Assembly (NCBI GenBank): GCA_031253835.1
Contig: JAIRVP010000069.1
Location: 20,792-84,791, forward strand
Length of the DNA: 64,000 nucleotides
Source of the DNA: Burkholderia sp.
Lineage (GTDB): Bacteria; Pseudomonadota; Gammaproteobacteria; Burkholderiales; Burkholderiaceae
Reading direction: 5' to 3'
Part shown: in pieces, positions 1-9,533 of the stretch
Numbering within the stretch: position 1 is the stretch's first letter
How the letters are laid out: each line of letters opens with the position of its first letter
Position numbers and translations under genes: made by a program
Notes under the pieces: model-generated
What the model saw: only the letters and a program-made list of their open reading frames with translations
The model's database searches: none
Told to the model about the DNA's origin: nothing

Positions 1-1310
1 TCGGCCTCGTGATTTCCGGCGAATACTTCGGCTGGAGTTACGGCTGGGCGAGCGCCGGTACGCTGGGCTTCGTCGTCACCGCGCTGTTCGTCGCGGCGAT
101 GTACACGACCTTCATCTTCAGTTTCACCGAGCTGACGACGTCGATCCCGCACGCGGGCGGCCCGTTCGCGTATGCGCGCCGCGCGTTCGGCCCGACCGGC
201 GGCTATCTCGCCGGCGCCGCGACGCTCGTCGAGTTCGTGTTCGCGCCGCCCGCGATCGCGCTCGCGATCGGCGCGTACCTGCACGTGCAGTTTCCGGGGC
301 TCGAACCGAAAAACGCCGCGATGGGTGCGTATCTCGTGTTCATGGCGCTGAACATCGTCGGCGTACAGATCGCCGCGACCTTCGAGCTCGTCGTCACGCT
401 GTTCGCGATCTTCGAGCTGCTGGTGTTCATGGGCGTCGTGTCGCCGGGCTTCGCGTGGAGCAACTTCATGAAGGGCGGCTGGTCGGGCGCCGATCATTTC
501 AGCGTGGGCGCGTTCCACGGGATGTTCGCGGCGATCCCGTTCGCAATCTGGTTCTTCCTCGCGATCGAAGGCGTCGCGATGGCCGCCGAGGAAGCGAAGA
601 ACCCGAAGCGCTCGATCCCGATCGCCTACGTGGCCGGGATCCTGACGCTCGTCACGCTGGCGATCGGCGTGATGGTGTTTGCCGGCGGCGCGGGCGACTG
701 GACCAAGCTCGCGAACATCAACGACCCGCTGCCGCAGGCGATGAAGTACATCGTCGGTTCGAACAGCGGCTGGATGCACATGCTCGTGTGGCTCGGGCTG
801 TTCGGGCTCGTCGCGTCGTTCCACGGGATCATCCTCGGTTATTCGCGCCAGATCTTCGCGCTGGCTCGCGAAGGCTACCTGCCGGAGTGGCTCGGGAAGG
901 TGCATCCGCGCTTCAAGACGCCGCATCGCGCGATTCTCGCGGGCGGCGTGGTCGGGATCGCCGCGATCTACAGCGACGAGCTGATCCAGTTCGGCGGCCA
1001 GACGCTCACCGCGAACATCGTGACGATGTCGGTGTTCGGCGCGATCGTGATGTATATCGTAAGCATGGCGGCGCTGTTCAAGCTGCGCCGCTCGCAGCCG
1101 AACATGGAGCGGCCGTTCCGCGCGCCGCTGTACCCGTTCTTTCCGGCATTCGCGATCGTTGCGGCCCTGATTTGCCTCGGGACGATGGTGTACTTCAACG
1201 GGCTGGTCGCGCTGGTGTTCGTCGGCTTCCTCGCGCTCGGCTACGCGTACTTCCTCGCGACGCGTTCGCAGCGCGCGAGCGCGCCGGGCGACGCGCTGCT
1301 GGAGGAGTGA
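1..1310 (+). CDS. eat: Ethanolamine permease, 5' end cut by the window
   Basis: This is an APC-superfamily integral membrane transporter that probably imports ethanolamine. The reading frame is already open at base 3 (Gly-Leu before the GTG at base 9), so the true start lies upstream; about 435 residues are visible and perhaps 30 are missing. The protein is a run of hydrophobic helices with the family-like stretch SIPHAGGPFAYARRAFGPTG near the start and a short hydrophilic C-terminus. The substrate call rests on eutB and eutC directly downstream on the same strand. Another APC amino-acid or amine substrate cannot be excluded from sequence alone. Confidence 0.85.
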   Translation, partial: GLVISGEYFGWSYGWASAGTLGFVVTALFVAAMYTTFIFSFTELTTSIPHAGGPFAYARRAFGPTGGYLAGAATLVEFVFAPPAIALAIGAYLHVQFPGLEPKNAAMGAYLVFMALNIVGVQIAATFELVVTLFAIFELLVFMGVVSPGFAWSNFMKGGWSGADHFSVGAFHGMFAAIPFAIWFFLAIEGVAMAAEEAKNPKRSIPIAYVAGILTLVTLAIGVMVFAGGAGDWTKLANINDPLPQAMKYIVGSNSGWMHMLVWLGLFGLVASFHGIILGYSRQIFALAREGYLPEWLGKVHPRFKTPHRAILAGGVVGIAAIYSDELIQFGGQTLTANIVTMSVFGAIVMYIVSMAALFKLRRSQPNMERPFRAPLYPFFPAFAIVAALICLGTMVYFNGLVALVFVGFLALGYAYFLATRSQRASAPGDALLEE

Positions 1311-1315
1311 GCAAG

Positions 1316-1345
1316 ATGAAGGTGAAAGTGGCAGGCCGTTTCTGA
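1316..1345 (+). other. Nine-codon ORF with a strong ribosome binding site
   Basis: ATG to TGA encodes MKVKVAGRF. A GGAGGAG sequence lies about nine bases ahead of the ATG, overlapping the end of the permease gene. It is followed at once by a GC-rich hairpin. It could be a leader peptide, or just chance in the permease-eutB gap. No known family is recognised. Confidence 0.25.
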
Positions 1346-1353
1346 CGGCATCC

Positions 1354-1378
1354 GGCGCGCCCGTCGAACGGGCGCGCC
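1354..1378 (+). terminator. Hairpin between eat and eutB
   Basis: An 11-bp perfect stem (GGCGCGCCCGT pairing with ACGGGCGCGCC) with a CGA loop is followed by GTCGGCTTTTGG. The U tract is short, so it may attenuate rather than stop transcription into eutB. Confidence 0.55.
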
Positions 1379-1416
1379 GTCGGCTTTTGGTTAGGATAGG
1401 CAAGGAGGTTCGCACG

Positions 1417-2814
1417 ATGTCCTACACGGAGACGATCGGTCCGCGCACGTACCGCTTCGCGGACCTGAAGACGCTGCTCGCGAAGGCGAGCCCGCTGCGT
1501 TCCGGCGACCAGCTCGCCGGCGTCGCGGCGGCGAGCGAGGAGGAGCGCGTCGCCGCGAAGATCGCGCTCGCGGGCGTGCCGCTGAAGGCGTTCCTGAACG
1601 AAGCGGTGATCCCGTATGAAGACGACGAGGTCACGCGCCTCATCATCGACGATCACGACGCGCAGGCGTTCGCCGAAATCTCGCACCTCACCGTCGGCGA
1701 TTTCCGCAACTGGCTGCTGTCGCCCGCGGCCGACGGCGCGGCGCTCGAACGGATCGCGCCGGGCCTCACGCCCGAGATGGTCGCGGCCGTGTCGAAGCTG
1801 ATGCGCAACCAGGACCTGATCGCGGCCGCGCGCAAGCGCCGCGTCGTCACGCGCTTTCGCAACACGGTCGGGTTGGCCGGCCGGATGTCGGTGCGGCTGC
1901 AGCCGAACCACCCGACCGACGACGTGAAGGGGATCGCCGCGTCGATGCTCGACGGGCTGATGTACGGCTGCGGCGACGCGATGATCGGCATCAACCCGGC
2001 CACCGACAGCCTCGCGGCGATCGTGAAGCTGCTCGCGATGATCGACGGGTTCCGCGAACGCTACGGCGTGCCGACGCAGTCGTGCGTGCTCACGCACGTG
2101 ACGAACACGATCGCGGCGATCGAGAAGGGCGCGCCGGTCGACCTCGTGTTCCAGTCGATCGCGGGCACCGAGAAGGCGAACGCGAGCTTCGGGATCTCGC
2201 TCGCGCTGCTCGGCGAAGCGCACGGTGCCGCGCTGTCGCTGAAGCGCGGCACCGTCGGCAACAACCTGATGTACTTCGAGACGGGCCAGGGCAGCGCGCT
2301 GTCGGCGAACGCGCACTTCGGCGTCGACCAGCAGACCTGCGAAGTGCGCGCGTATGCGGTCGCACGCAAGTTCGAGCCGTTCCTCGTGAACACGGTGGTC
2401 GGCTTCATCGGCCCCGAATACCTGTACGACGGCAAGCAGATCATTCGCGCGGGGCTCGAGGATCACTTCTGCGGAAAGCTGCTCGGCGTGCCGATGGGCT
2501 GCGACATCTGCTACACGAACCACGCGGAAGCCGACCAGGACGACATGGACACGCTGCTGACGCTGCTCGGTGCGGCCGGCATCAACTTCATCATGGGGAT
2601 TCCGGGTGCGGACGACGTGATGCTGAACTACCAGAGCACGTCGTTCCACGACCAGCTCTACGTGCGCGAGGTGCTCGGCTTGCGCCGCGCGCCGGAATTC
2701 GAGGAATGGCTGGAGACGATGGAGATCGCCGACGCGCATGGCGTGCTGCGCGCGGCGACGTCGCGCGTGCCGCTGCTCGCGGGCGCGAACGACTGGATGG
2801 GGATTTCGGCATGA
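1417..2814 (+). CDS. eutB: Ethanolamine ammonia-lyase large subunit
   Basis: EutB is the catalytic TIM-barrel subunit of adenosylcobalamin-dependent ethanolamine ammonia-lyase, which converts ethanolamine to acetaldehyde and ammonia in the cytoplasm. The predicted protein is 465 residues, close to the roughly 450 usual for the family, and collinear with known EutB: N-terminal YTETIGPRTYRFADLKTLL, central VRLQPNHPTDD, and GMPG-type C-terminal barrel strands. The ATG at 1417 is preferred over an in-frame GTG at 1387 because AAGGAGG lies eight bases before it. The stop overlaps the eutC start by four bases (ATGA), so the subunits are translationally coupled. No metabolosome shell genes are in view, which suggests the shell-less ethanolamine pathway common in proteobacteria of this group. 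Confidence 0.97.
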   Translation: MSYTETIGPRTYRFADLKTLLAKASPLRSGDQLAGVAAASEEERVAAKIALAGVPLKAFLNEAVIPYEDDEVTRLIIDDHDAQAFAEISHLTVGDFRNWLLSPAADGAALERIAPGLTPEMVAAVSKLMRNQDLIAAARKRRVVTRFRNTVGLAGRMSVRLQPNHPTDDVKGIAASMLDGLMYGCGDAMIGINPATDSLAAIVKLLAMIDGFRERYGVPTQSCVLTHVTNTIAAIEKGAPVDLVFQSIAGTEKANASFGISLALLGEAHGAALSLKRGTVGNNLMYFETGQGSALSANAHFGVDQQTCEVRAYAVARKFEPFLVNTVVGFIGPEYLYDGKQIIRAGLEDHFCGKLLGVPMGCDICYTNHAEADQDDMDTLLTLLGAAGINFIMGIPGADDVMLNYQSTSFHDQLYVREVLGLRRAPEFEEWLETMEIADAHGVLRAATSRVPLLAGANDWMGISA

Positions 2815-3605
2815 GCGACGCCGTCGAAAAGAACCCGTGGGCGCAGCTGAAGTCGTTCACGAACGCGCGGATCGCGCTCGGCCGTGCGGGCAACAGCCTG
2901 CCGACCGCGCCGCTGCTCGCGTTCAACCTGTCGCATGCGCAGGCGCGCGACGCGGTGCACCAGCCGCTCGATAGCGACGCGCTGCGGCGCGAGCTCGATG
3001 CAGCCGGCTTCGCGACGCTCGGCGTGCAGAGCGCGGCGCCCGACCGCCAGCATTACCTGCGCCGGCCCGATCTCGGCCGCAAGCTGTCCGACGAAGGGCG
3101 CGCGCTGCTGGCGGCGCACGGCGGCGCGGTGAGCGGCGACGGACCCGACGTCGTGTTCGTGGTCGGCGACGGGCTGTCGGCGTTCGCGGCCGCCAAGCAG
3201 GCACTGCCGCTGCTGCAGGCGGTGCGGCCGCGGCTCGACGCGGACGGCTGGCGCGTCGGCCCGGTGGTGGTCGCGACGCAGGCGCGTGTCGCGCTCGGCG
3301 ACGAGATCGGCGAGCTGCTGCGCGCGAAGGTCGTCGCGATGCTGATCGGCGAACGGCCGGGGCTCAGCTCGCCGGACAGCCTCGGCGTGTACCTGACGTG
3401 GGCGCCAAAGGTCGGCTGTCACGACGCGCTGCGCAACTGCATCTCGAACGTGCGGCCCGAAGGGCTGCCGCATGCGGCAGCCGCGCACAAGCTGCATTAC
3501 CTGATGACGCACGCGCGCCGGCTCGGGCTGACGGGCGTCGGGCTGAAGGACGACAGCGACGCGCTGCTGCCGCCGGCGGACGCCGGGCGGATCGGGGCCG
3601 CGTGA
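2811..3605 (+). CDS. eutC: Ethanolamine ammonia-lyase small subunit
   Basis: EutC is the small subunit that, with EutB, forms the cobalamin-binding ammonia-lyase. The 264-residue protein begins MSDAVEKNPWAQLKSFTNAR and carries the family stretches ALGRAGNSLPTAPLLAFNLS, DGLSAFAA and LIGERPGLSSPDSLGVYLTW. Starting at the ATG that overlaps the eutB stop gives full coverage of the conserved N-terminus. It is a little shorter than the enterobacterial form (about 295) because the N-terminal extension is reduced. The stop codon directly abuts the stop of the convergent LysR gene, with no intergenic base. Confidence 0.96.
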   Translation: MSDAVEKNPWAQLKSFTNARIALGRAGNSLPTAPLLAFNLSHAQARDAVHQPLDSDALRRELDAAGFATLGVQSAAPDRQHYLRRPDLGRKLSDEGRALLAAHGGAVSGDGPDVVFVVGDGLSAFAAAKQALPLLQAVRPRLDADGWRVGPVVVATQARVALGDEIGELLRAKVVAMLIGERPGLSSPDSLGVYLTWAPKVGCHDALRNCISNVRPEGLPHAAAAHKLHYLMTHARRLGLTGVGLKDDSDALLPPADAGRIGAA

Positions 3606-4490
3606 CTACCTGAACAGCCGCTCGCACAGGAAATCGACGAGCACGCGTAACTTCGGCGACAGCTGCCGGCTCGACGGCCATACGATCGAGAACTGCCCCG
3701 GCGCGATCCGGTAGTCGTCGAGCACGGTGACGAGCGCGCCCTGCTCGAGCGCGTCGCGTGCGAGGAAGTCGGGCATGTAGCCGATGCCGAGCCCCGAGAG
3801 CACGGTGCCGCGCAGCGCTTCCATGTTGTTGCAGGTCATCGCGGTGCGCAGCTTCAACGGCGTGCCGTCGTCGGCCGCGAGCGCCCAGTCCTGCAGCTTG
3901 CCGGTGGTCGGGAAGCAGTAGCGCACGCAGTCGTGCGCTTCGAGGTCGCGCGGCGTGCGCGGCGTGCCGGCCTGCGCGAGATACGCGGGCGTCGCGCACA
4001 GCACGAACGCGAACGGGCCGAGCCGCCGCGACATCAGGCTCGAATCCGACAGCGGGCCGCTGCGGATCACCGCATCGAACCCGCCTTCGACGACGTCGAC
4101 CATCCGGTCGTTGAAATCGAGATCGAGCTCGACGTCCGGATAGCGTTGCCGGAACTCGGGCAGCACGGGCAGCAGGAAGCGGTAGCCGATCACCGGCAGG
4201 CTCACGCGCAATTTGCCGCGCGGGCGCTGCGCGGAGGCCGTCACGGTCGCCTCCGCATCGCGGAAATCCTCGAGGATCCGCTGGCAGCGTTCGTAGAAGT
4301 GCCGACCTTCTTCGGTCAGCGTGACGCGTCGCGTCGTGCGGTTGAACAGCCGCACGCCGAGCGACTGTTCGAGCTTCGCGATCGTCTTGCCGACCGCCGA
4401 TGCCGAGATGCCGAGCGTGCGGCCGGCCGCGACGAAGCTCAGCGCTTCGGCGGTGCGGACGAACGCGACGATGCCGGTGAGGTTTTCCAT
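3606..4490 (-). CDS. LysR-family transcriptional regulator
   Basis: A 294-residue LysR-type regulator. Residues about 1-60 form the winged helix-turn-helix (AEALSFVAAGRTLGISASAV, followed by the recognition helix and RLFNRTTRRVTLTEEG). The rest is the periplasmic-binding-like effector domain. The start MENLTGIVAFVRTAEAL is chosen rather than an in-frame ATG 27 bases upstream, because LysR proteins begin almost directly at the helix-turn-helix. It is divergent from the DHA2 transporter gene, the usual arrangement for a regulator controlling its neighbour and itself. It is convergent with eutC and probably unrelated to ethanolamine use. The effector cannot be told from sequence. Confidence 0.93.
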   Translation of the reverse strand: MENLTGIVAFVRTAEALSFVAAGRTLGISASAVGKTIAKLEQSLGVRLFNRTTRRVTLTEEGRHFYERCQRILEDFRDAEATVTASAQRPRGKLRVSLPVIGYRFLLPVLPEFRQRYPDVELDLDFNDRMVDVVEGGFDAVIRSGPLSDSSLMSRRLGPFAFVLCATPAYLAQAGTPRTPRDLEAHDCVRYCFPTTGKLQDWALAADDGTPLKLRTAMTCNNMEALRGTVLSGLGIGYMPDFLARDALEQGALVTVLDDYRIAPGQFSIVWPSSRQLSPKLRVLVDFLCERLFR

Positions 4491-4544
4491 CGAATCGAAG
4501 GACGTGCGCCGACGCACGCGGCCAAGGGAATTGCGGAATTTTAG

Positions 4545-4559
4545 TCCGTTATATACGGA
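4545..4559. promoter_or_regulatory. Palindrome in the LysR/MFS divergent region
   Basis: The sequence TCCGTTATATACGGA is a 5-5-5 palindrome, the only AT-rich dyad in the 152-base gap between the divergent LysR and MFS genes. It is a plausible LysR operator, perhaps overlapping a -10 element. No experiment supports it. Confidence 0.4.
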
Positions 4560-4642
4560 ACTTCGCGTGGTTTTTCGTGGATTGAATCGGATTTATCTTC
4601 TGTCGCTCTGACGGCGCATCCGCGCCGGCTTTTCGAGGAGCG

Positions 4643-6241
4643 ATGATGGATCACCCTGTTTCAGCCGTTTCGGCCCAGTCGGCGCGCCGGCGCGCATGGG
4701 TGCTGGCCGCCGTGTGCATGGCGGCCGTCGCGCTGCCGCTGTCGTTTTCGGGCGGCGCGGTCGCGACGCCGGCGATCGGCCGCGACCTGCACGGCAGCCC
4801 GGTCGCGATGAACTGGATCACCAACGCGTTCATGCTCGCGTTCGGCAGCTTCCTGATGGCGTCGGGCGCGCTTGCCGACCAGTTCGGCCGCAAGCGCCTG
4901 TTCGCGATCGGCGTCGGCGGCTTCACGCTGATGTCGGTCGCGCTCGCGTTCGCGCCGTCGATGCTCGCGGTCGACCTGCTGCGCGCCGCGCAAGGGCTCG
5001 CGGCGGCCGCGGCGCTGGCCGGCGGCACGGCTGCGCTCGCGCAGGAGTTCGACGGCGCGGCGCGCACGCGTGCGTTCAGCCTGCTCGGCACGACTTTCGG
5101 CATCGGGCTCGCGTTCGGGCCCGTGCTGGCCGGCGGCCTGATCGGGCATTACGGCTGGCGCGCGATCTTCGTGACGAGCGCGGTGGCCGGCGTGCTGTCG
5201 CTGGTGTTCGGGCTGCCGCGCATGCACGAGTCGCGCGACCCGCATGCGACGGGGCTCGACTGGCCCGGCACGGCGGCATTCACCACTGCGCTGACGCTGT
5301 TCACGTTCGGCGTGATCGAAGCGCCCGCACGCGGCTGGTCGAGCGCGCTCGTGATCGCGCTGCTGGCCGGCGCGGCGCTCGGCGCCGGTGCGTTCGTGAT
5401 GATCGAGACGCGCGTCGCGCGGCCGATGCTCGACCTGTCGCTGTTCCGCATCGCGCGCTTCGTCGGCGTGCAGGTGCTGCCGGTGTCGACCTGCTGCTGC
5501 TACATCGTGCTGCTCGTCGTGCTGCCGCTGCGCTTCATCGGCATCGACGGTTTCAGCGAGATCGACGCCGGCTGGCTGATGCTCGCGATTTCTGCGCCGA
5601 TGCTGGTCGTGCCGTTCGTCGCGGCGACGCTCACGCGCTGGCTGTCGGCCGGTGTGATCTCGGGGCTCGGGCTCCTCGTCGCGGCGGCCGGGCTCGTGTG
5701 GCTCGGCATCGCGCTGCGCGGCGGCGCAGGGCCCGCGGCGATCGCGCCGATGCTCGCGATCGGCGTCGGCGCCGGCATGCCGTGGGGGCTGATGGACGGG
5801 CTGTCGGTGAGCGTCGTGCCGAAGGAGCGCGCGGGGATGGCGACGGGGATCTTCAGCACGACGCGCGTGGCCGGCGAGGGGATCGCGCTGGCGATCGTCG
5901 GCGCGGTGCTGGCCGCGCTCGCGCGGACGGGGCTCGGGCAGGCGGCGGGCGCGGCCGGCACGCCGGACGCGACGCTGCGGGCGGCCGCGCGGCTCGCGAC
6001 CGGCGATCTCGCGGGGGCGGCTGCCGTGTTGCCGGGTGTCGGGCACGCGGCGTTGATCGCGAGCTACACGCATGCGTTCGACCGGCTGCTGACCGGGCTG
6101 GCCGTCGTCACCGTGCTGTGCGCGGGCGTGGTGTTCGTGTTTCTCGGCGGGCGGGCCGCGGCGGCTGAAGCGGGTGAAGGTGCCGACGCACCGGTGCGCA
6201 GCCGGATCGAACCGGCCTGCGCGGAGACGCACGGGCGTTGA
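4643..6241 (+). CDS. MFS transporter, DHA2 (drug:H+ antiporter-2) type
   Basis: A 532-residue inner-membrane protein of the major facilitator superfamily. The length and hydropathy fit the 14-helix DHA2 family of multidrug exporters. Motif A is visible as GALADQFGRKRLF between the second and third helices, and the N-terminal half has the typical ATPAIGRDLHGSPVAMNWIT start. GAGGAG lies before the tandem ATG codons at 4643/4646. It is divergent from a LysR regulator that probably controls it. The substrate is unknown. The final 30 residues are hydrophilic. The gene interrupts the ethanolamine island and need not belong to it. Confidence 0.92.
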   Translation: MMDHPVSAVSAQSARRRAWVLAAVCMAAVALPLSFSGGAVATPAIGRDLHGSPVAMNWITNAFMLAFGSFLMASGALADQFGRKRLFAIGVGGFTLMSVALAFAPSMLAVDLLRAAQGLAAAAALAGGTAALAQEFDGAARTRAFSLLGTTFGIGLAFGPVLAGGLIGHYGWRAIFVTSAVAGVLSLVFGLPRMHESRDPHATGLDWPGTAAFTTALTLFTFGVIEAPARGWSSALVIALLAGAALGAGAFVMIETRVARPMLDLSLFRIARFVGVQVLPVSTCCCYIVLLVVLPLRFIGIDGFSEIDAGWLMLAISAPMLVVPFVAATLTRWLSAGVISGLGLLVAAAGLVWLGIALRGGAGPAAIAPMLAIGVGAGMPWGLMDGLSVSVVPKERAGMATGIFSTTRVAGEGIALAIVGAVLAALARTGLGQAAGAAGTPDATLRAAARLATGDLAGAAAVLPGVGHAALIASYTHAFDRLLTGLAVVTVLCAGVVFVFLGGRAAAAEAGEGADAPVRSRIEPACAETHGR

Positions 6242-6326
6242 GCGTTGCGTCGCTGCGCATGGGCGCGCTGAGCATCCCGGCCGGCGTGCCTGCGTATTCC
6301 GTCGCTATCGACTCACGCGCAATGCG

Positions 6327-6755
6327 TCACGCGAGCACCAGCGGCGGCAGCGCCGCATCGGCCCGCGCCTGCGCCCGTTCCACATCGATCACCACGTAGC
6401 GCCGCGCATCGGGCCACAGGTGCGCACGGCTTTGCGCATCCTCGTCGAGCGTCGCGCGGCCCTGCACGAGCCAGGTCGTCTGCCGCACGAAATCGACGAA
6501 CAGCAGCGCGATCGCGGGATTCACGAGCAGGTTGCCGATCGTGTTGAACAGGTTGTTGCCCGCGAAGTCGGGCAGCACGAGCGTGCGGCGGTCGGGCAGG
6601 TGGACGAGCGGCTCGAACGAGCCGTCGCCGCGCGGCTGGCGGCCGCGGTACGAGCAGTCGCTGTTGCCGGCCGCGTCGGCGGTCGCGACGATCAGGAATG
6701 CCTGCTCGCGGATGAACGCGATGGCGTCGTCGGTCAGCGGGCCCGGGTCGTTCAT
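6327..6755 (-). CDS. Small FMN-binding split-barrel (pyridoxamine-phosphate-oxidase-like) protein
   Basis: A 142-residue protein of the pyridoxamine 5'-phosphate oxidase-like FMN-binding split-barrel superfamily. Visible elements are AFIREQAFLIVATADAAGNS (strands 1-2), SYRGRQPRGDGSF, the loop VLPDFAGNNLFNTIGNLLVN, and the strand ALLFVDFVRQTTWLVQGRAT. The start MNDPGPLTDDAIAFI is chosen because the open frame further upstream (to 7034) has no family similarity and runs through the regulatory region of the next gene. It is divergent from the aldehyde dehydrogenase gene. A second protein with the same LLFVDFVR...GRATL signature lies on the other side of that gene. The substrate is unknown; flavin or F420-type redox roles are both possible in this superfamily. 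Confidence 0.8.
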   Translation of the reverse strand: MNDPGPLTDDAIAFIREQAFLIVATADAAGNSDCSYRGRQPRGDGSFEPLVHLPDRRTLVLPDFAGNNLFNTIGNLLVNPAIALLFVDFVRQTTWLVQGRATLDEDAQSRAHLWPDARRYVVIDVERAQARADAALPPLVLA

Positions 6756-7076
6756 GGTGTCGGTCGGCGCGAATGCCGTTGCGTGTCGATCCGCGATCCG
6801 CACGCAAGCGACATGCCACGCGTTGTTGCCCGCACCCGCGTGCAACGTCGTGCTGCGCACTGTGGAAATTTCGAACACCGGCCACGCCGCTGCGCAATCT
6901 CGGTGTTCAGAATCGGCGCACCCGTCGTGCTGCGCACGCGAACACCGCACGGTGCGCACGCGGGCCGGCCGCGATCGACGGGCGCCCGTCCTGTTTGGCA
7001 CGCATGTTGCGTAAACGGGTGCAGCGCATTCCAACCGGCGCTGTACTCACACAAGCACGATGAACAGGAGACATGT
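6756..7076. promoter_or_regulatory. Divergent regulatory region with three GAACACCG boxes
   Basis: This 321-base gap separates the divergent FMN-barrel and aldehyde dehydrogenase genes and has no credible ORF of its own. It contains three exact copies of the 8-mer GAACACCG or its complement at 6873-6880 (+), 6901-6908 (-) and 6940-6947 (+), 50 to 125 bases upstream of a sigma-54 promoter. The third copy sits inside a TGCGCAC...GTGCGCA dyad. The position suits upstream activating sites for a sigma-54 enhancer-binding protein. The activator gene is not in the window. Confidence 0.55.
6996..7010 (+). promoter_or_regulatory. Sigma-54 promoter of the aldehyde dehydrogenase gene
   Basis: TGGCACGCATGTTGC matches the -24/-12 consensus TGGCACG-N4-TTGC at every defined position. 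It ends 66 bases before the ATG at 7077, where ACAGGAG serves as ribosome binding site. RpoN-dependent expression of acetaldehyde dehydrogenases is known in related bacteria. Confidence 0.85.
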
Positions 7077-8603
<1,527 letters not shown>

Positions 8604-8678
8604 TCGCCGAAGCGGGCGCGAAGCGCCGGGGCCGGTCGGTCCCGGTGCTTCATCCCGTTCGATCCCGATATTCGACGC

Positions 8679-8714
8679 CCGGCGCGGGCCGCGTTTTTTA
8701 TCGGCCCGCGCCGG
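8679..8714 (+). terminator. Inverted repeat after the aldehyde dehydrogenase gene
   Basis: A 12-bp perfect stem (CCGGCGCGGGCC with GGCCCGCGCCGG) encloses a 12-base loop containing six T residues. The smaller hairpin CGCG-GGC-CGCG followed by TTTTTT inside the left arm could itself act as an intrinsic terminator. Confidence 0.5.
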
Positions 8715-8758
8715 AAACGATACCGGCGGCCGCGTGCTCGCGGCGGCACGGTGCGCCG

Positions 8759-9328
8759 ATGCGTGCGACAACAACAACCAGCATGGCAGAACTGCCCCGA
8801 TCCTTTCCGCGTCACCCGGTATTTCACGCGGGTGAACTCGACGCGCAGCACCGCTTCGGCGTCGCCGACGAAGCCGAGCGGATGAGCGACGTCGTGACGA
8901 CGCGGCTGAGCGTCGGCGTGCGGCAGTTCGTCGAATCGCAGCCGTTCATGTTCGTCGGCACCGCAAGCGGCGCACGCGCCCCCGTGATCTGCGACATCGT
9001 GCAGAGCCTGCGCGATGCGAACGGCGATCTGCTGCCGGTCGTCCGCGTGATCGACACGAAGACGCTGCGGTTCGCGTTGCCTGTACAGGACGGTGACGGT
9101 GGCCGGATCGACGCGGCCGCGTGCGACGGCAGCGGTGTCGGGTTGCTGTTCGTCGATTTCGTGCGCGGAATCCGCTACCGGATCAACGGTCGCGCGACGT
9201 TGCGGGCCGATCCGCCAGAAGCGGATGCGGCGCCGTGGGCGGCCGGCAGCGCGCTCGTCGAGCTGGCGGTCGCGCAGGCGTACGGCAACTGCGGCACGCG
9301 GGTCGTGCGGCTGAAGCCGGCCGGGTAA
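8759..9328 (+). CDS. FMN-binding split-barrel (pyridoxamine-phosphate-oxidase-like) protein
   Basis: About 189 residues from ATG 8759, or 181 from the ATG at 8783; neither start has a clear ribosome binding site, so the start is uncertain. The core resembles the FMN-binding split-barrel superfamily: QPFMFVGTASGARAPVICDI, a TLRFALPVQDGD strand, and GLLFVDFVRGIRYRINGRAT, the same signature as in the protein at 6327-6755. The C-terminal part (ALVELAVAQAYGNCGTRVVR) is family-typical. It lies between the aldehyde dehydrogenase and the EutR-like regulator on the same strand. A role in aldehyde or flavin metabolism is only a guess from position. Confidence 0.7.
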   Translation: MRATTTTSMAELPRSFPRHPVFHAGELDAQHRFGVADEAERMSDVVTTRLSVGVRQFVESQPFMFVGTASGARAPVICDIVQSLRDANGDLLPVVRVIDTKTLRFALPVQDGDGGRIDAAACDGSGVGLLFVDFVRGIRYRINGRATLRADPPEADAAPWAAGSALVELAVAQAYGNCGTRVVRLKPAG

Positions 9329-9480
9329 CCGGTATCCGGGAGCCTGTCACGGCGTGGATGCGCGGTCGCAGCGCGTGCCGCACCGGCGGCGTGCGCGGGA
9401 CGCCGCCTTCGGGTGCGCCCGCATGGCGCGCGCCGGCCGGGCTGTGTGGAATGACGGGCTGGCCGCCGGGCCGTGCGGTT

Positions 9481-9495
9481 CGGCACGGGACTTGC
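9481..9495 (+). promoter_or_regulatory. Sigma-54-like promoter before the EutR-like gene
   Basis: CGGCACGGGACTTGC fits TGGCACG-N4-TTGC except for C in place of the first T, with GC and GC at the invariant -24 and -12 dinucleotides. It lies 38 bases before the ATG at 9534. The GAACACCG box of the upstream promoter was not found here. Confidence 0.55.
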
Positions 9496-9533
9496 GTGAT
9501 ACGCGCGGTTCCGGGCAGGTGAGGGAGGACACG

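Noticed and set aside
1195..2739. Minus-strand open frame of 514 codons opposite eutB
   Set aside because: Arg/His/Asp-rich shadow translation with no family similarity; the opposite strand holds clear eutB.
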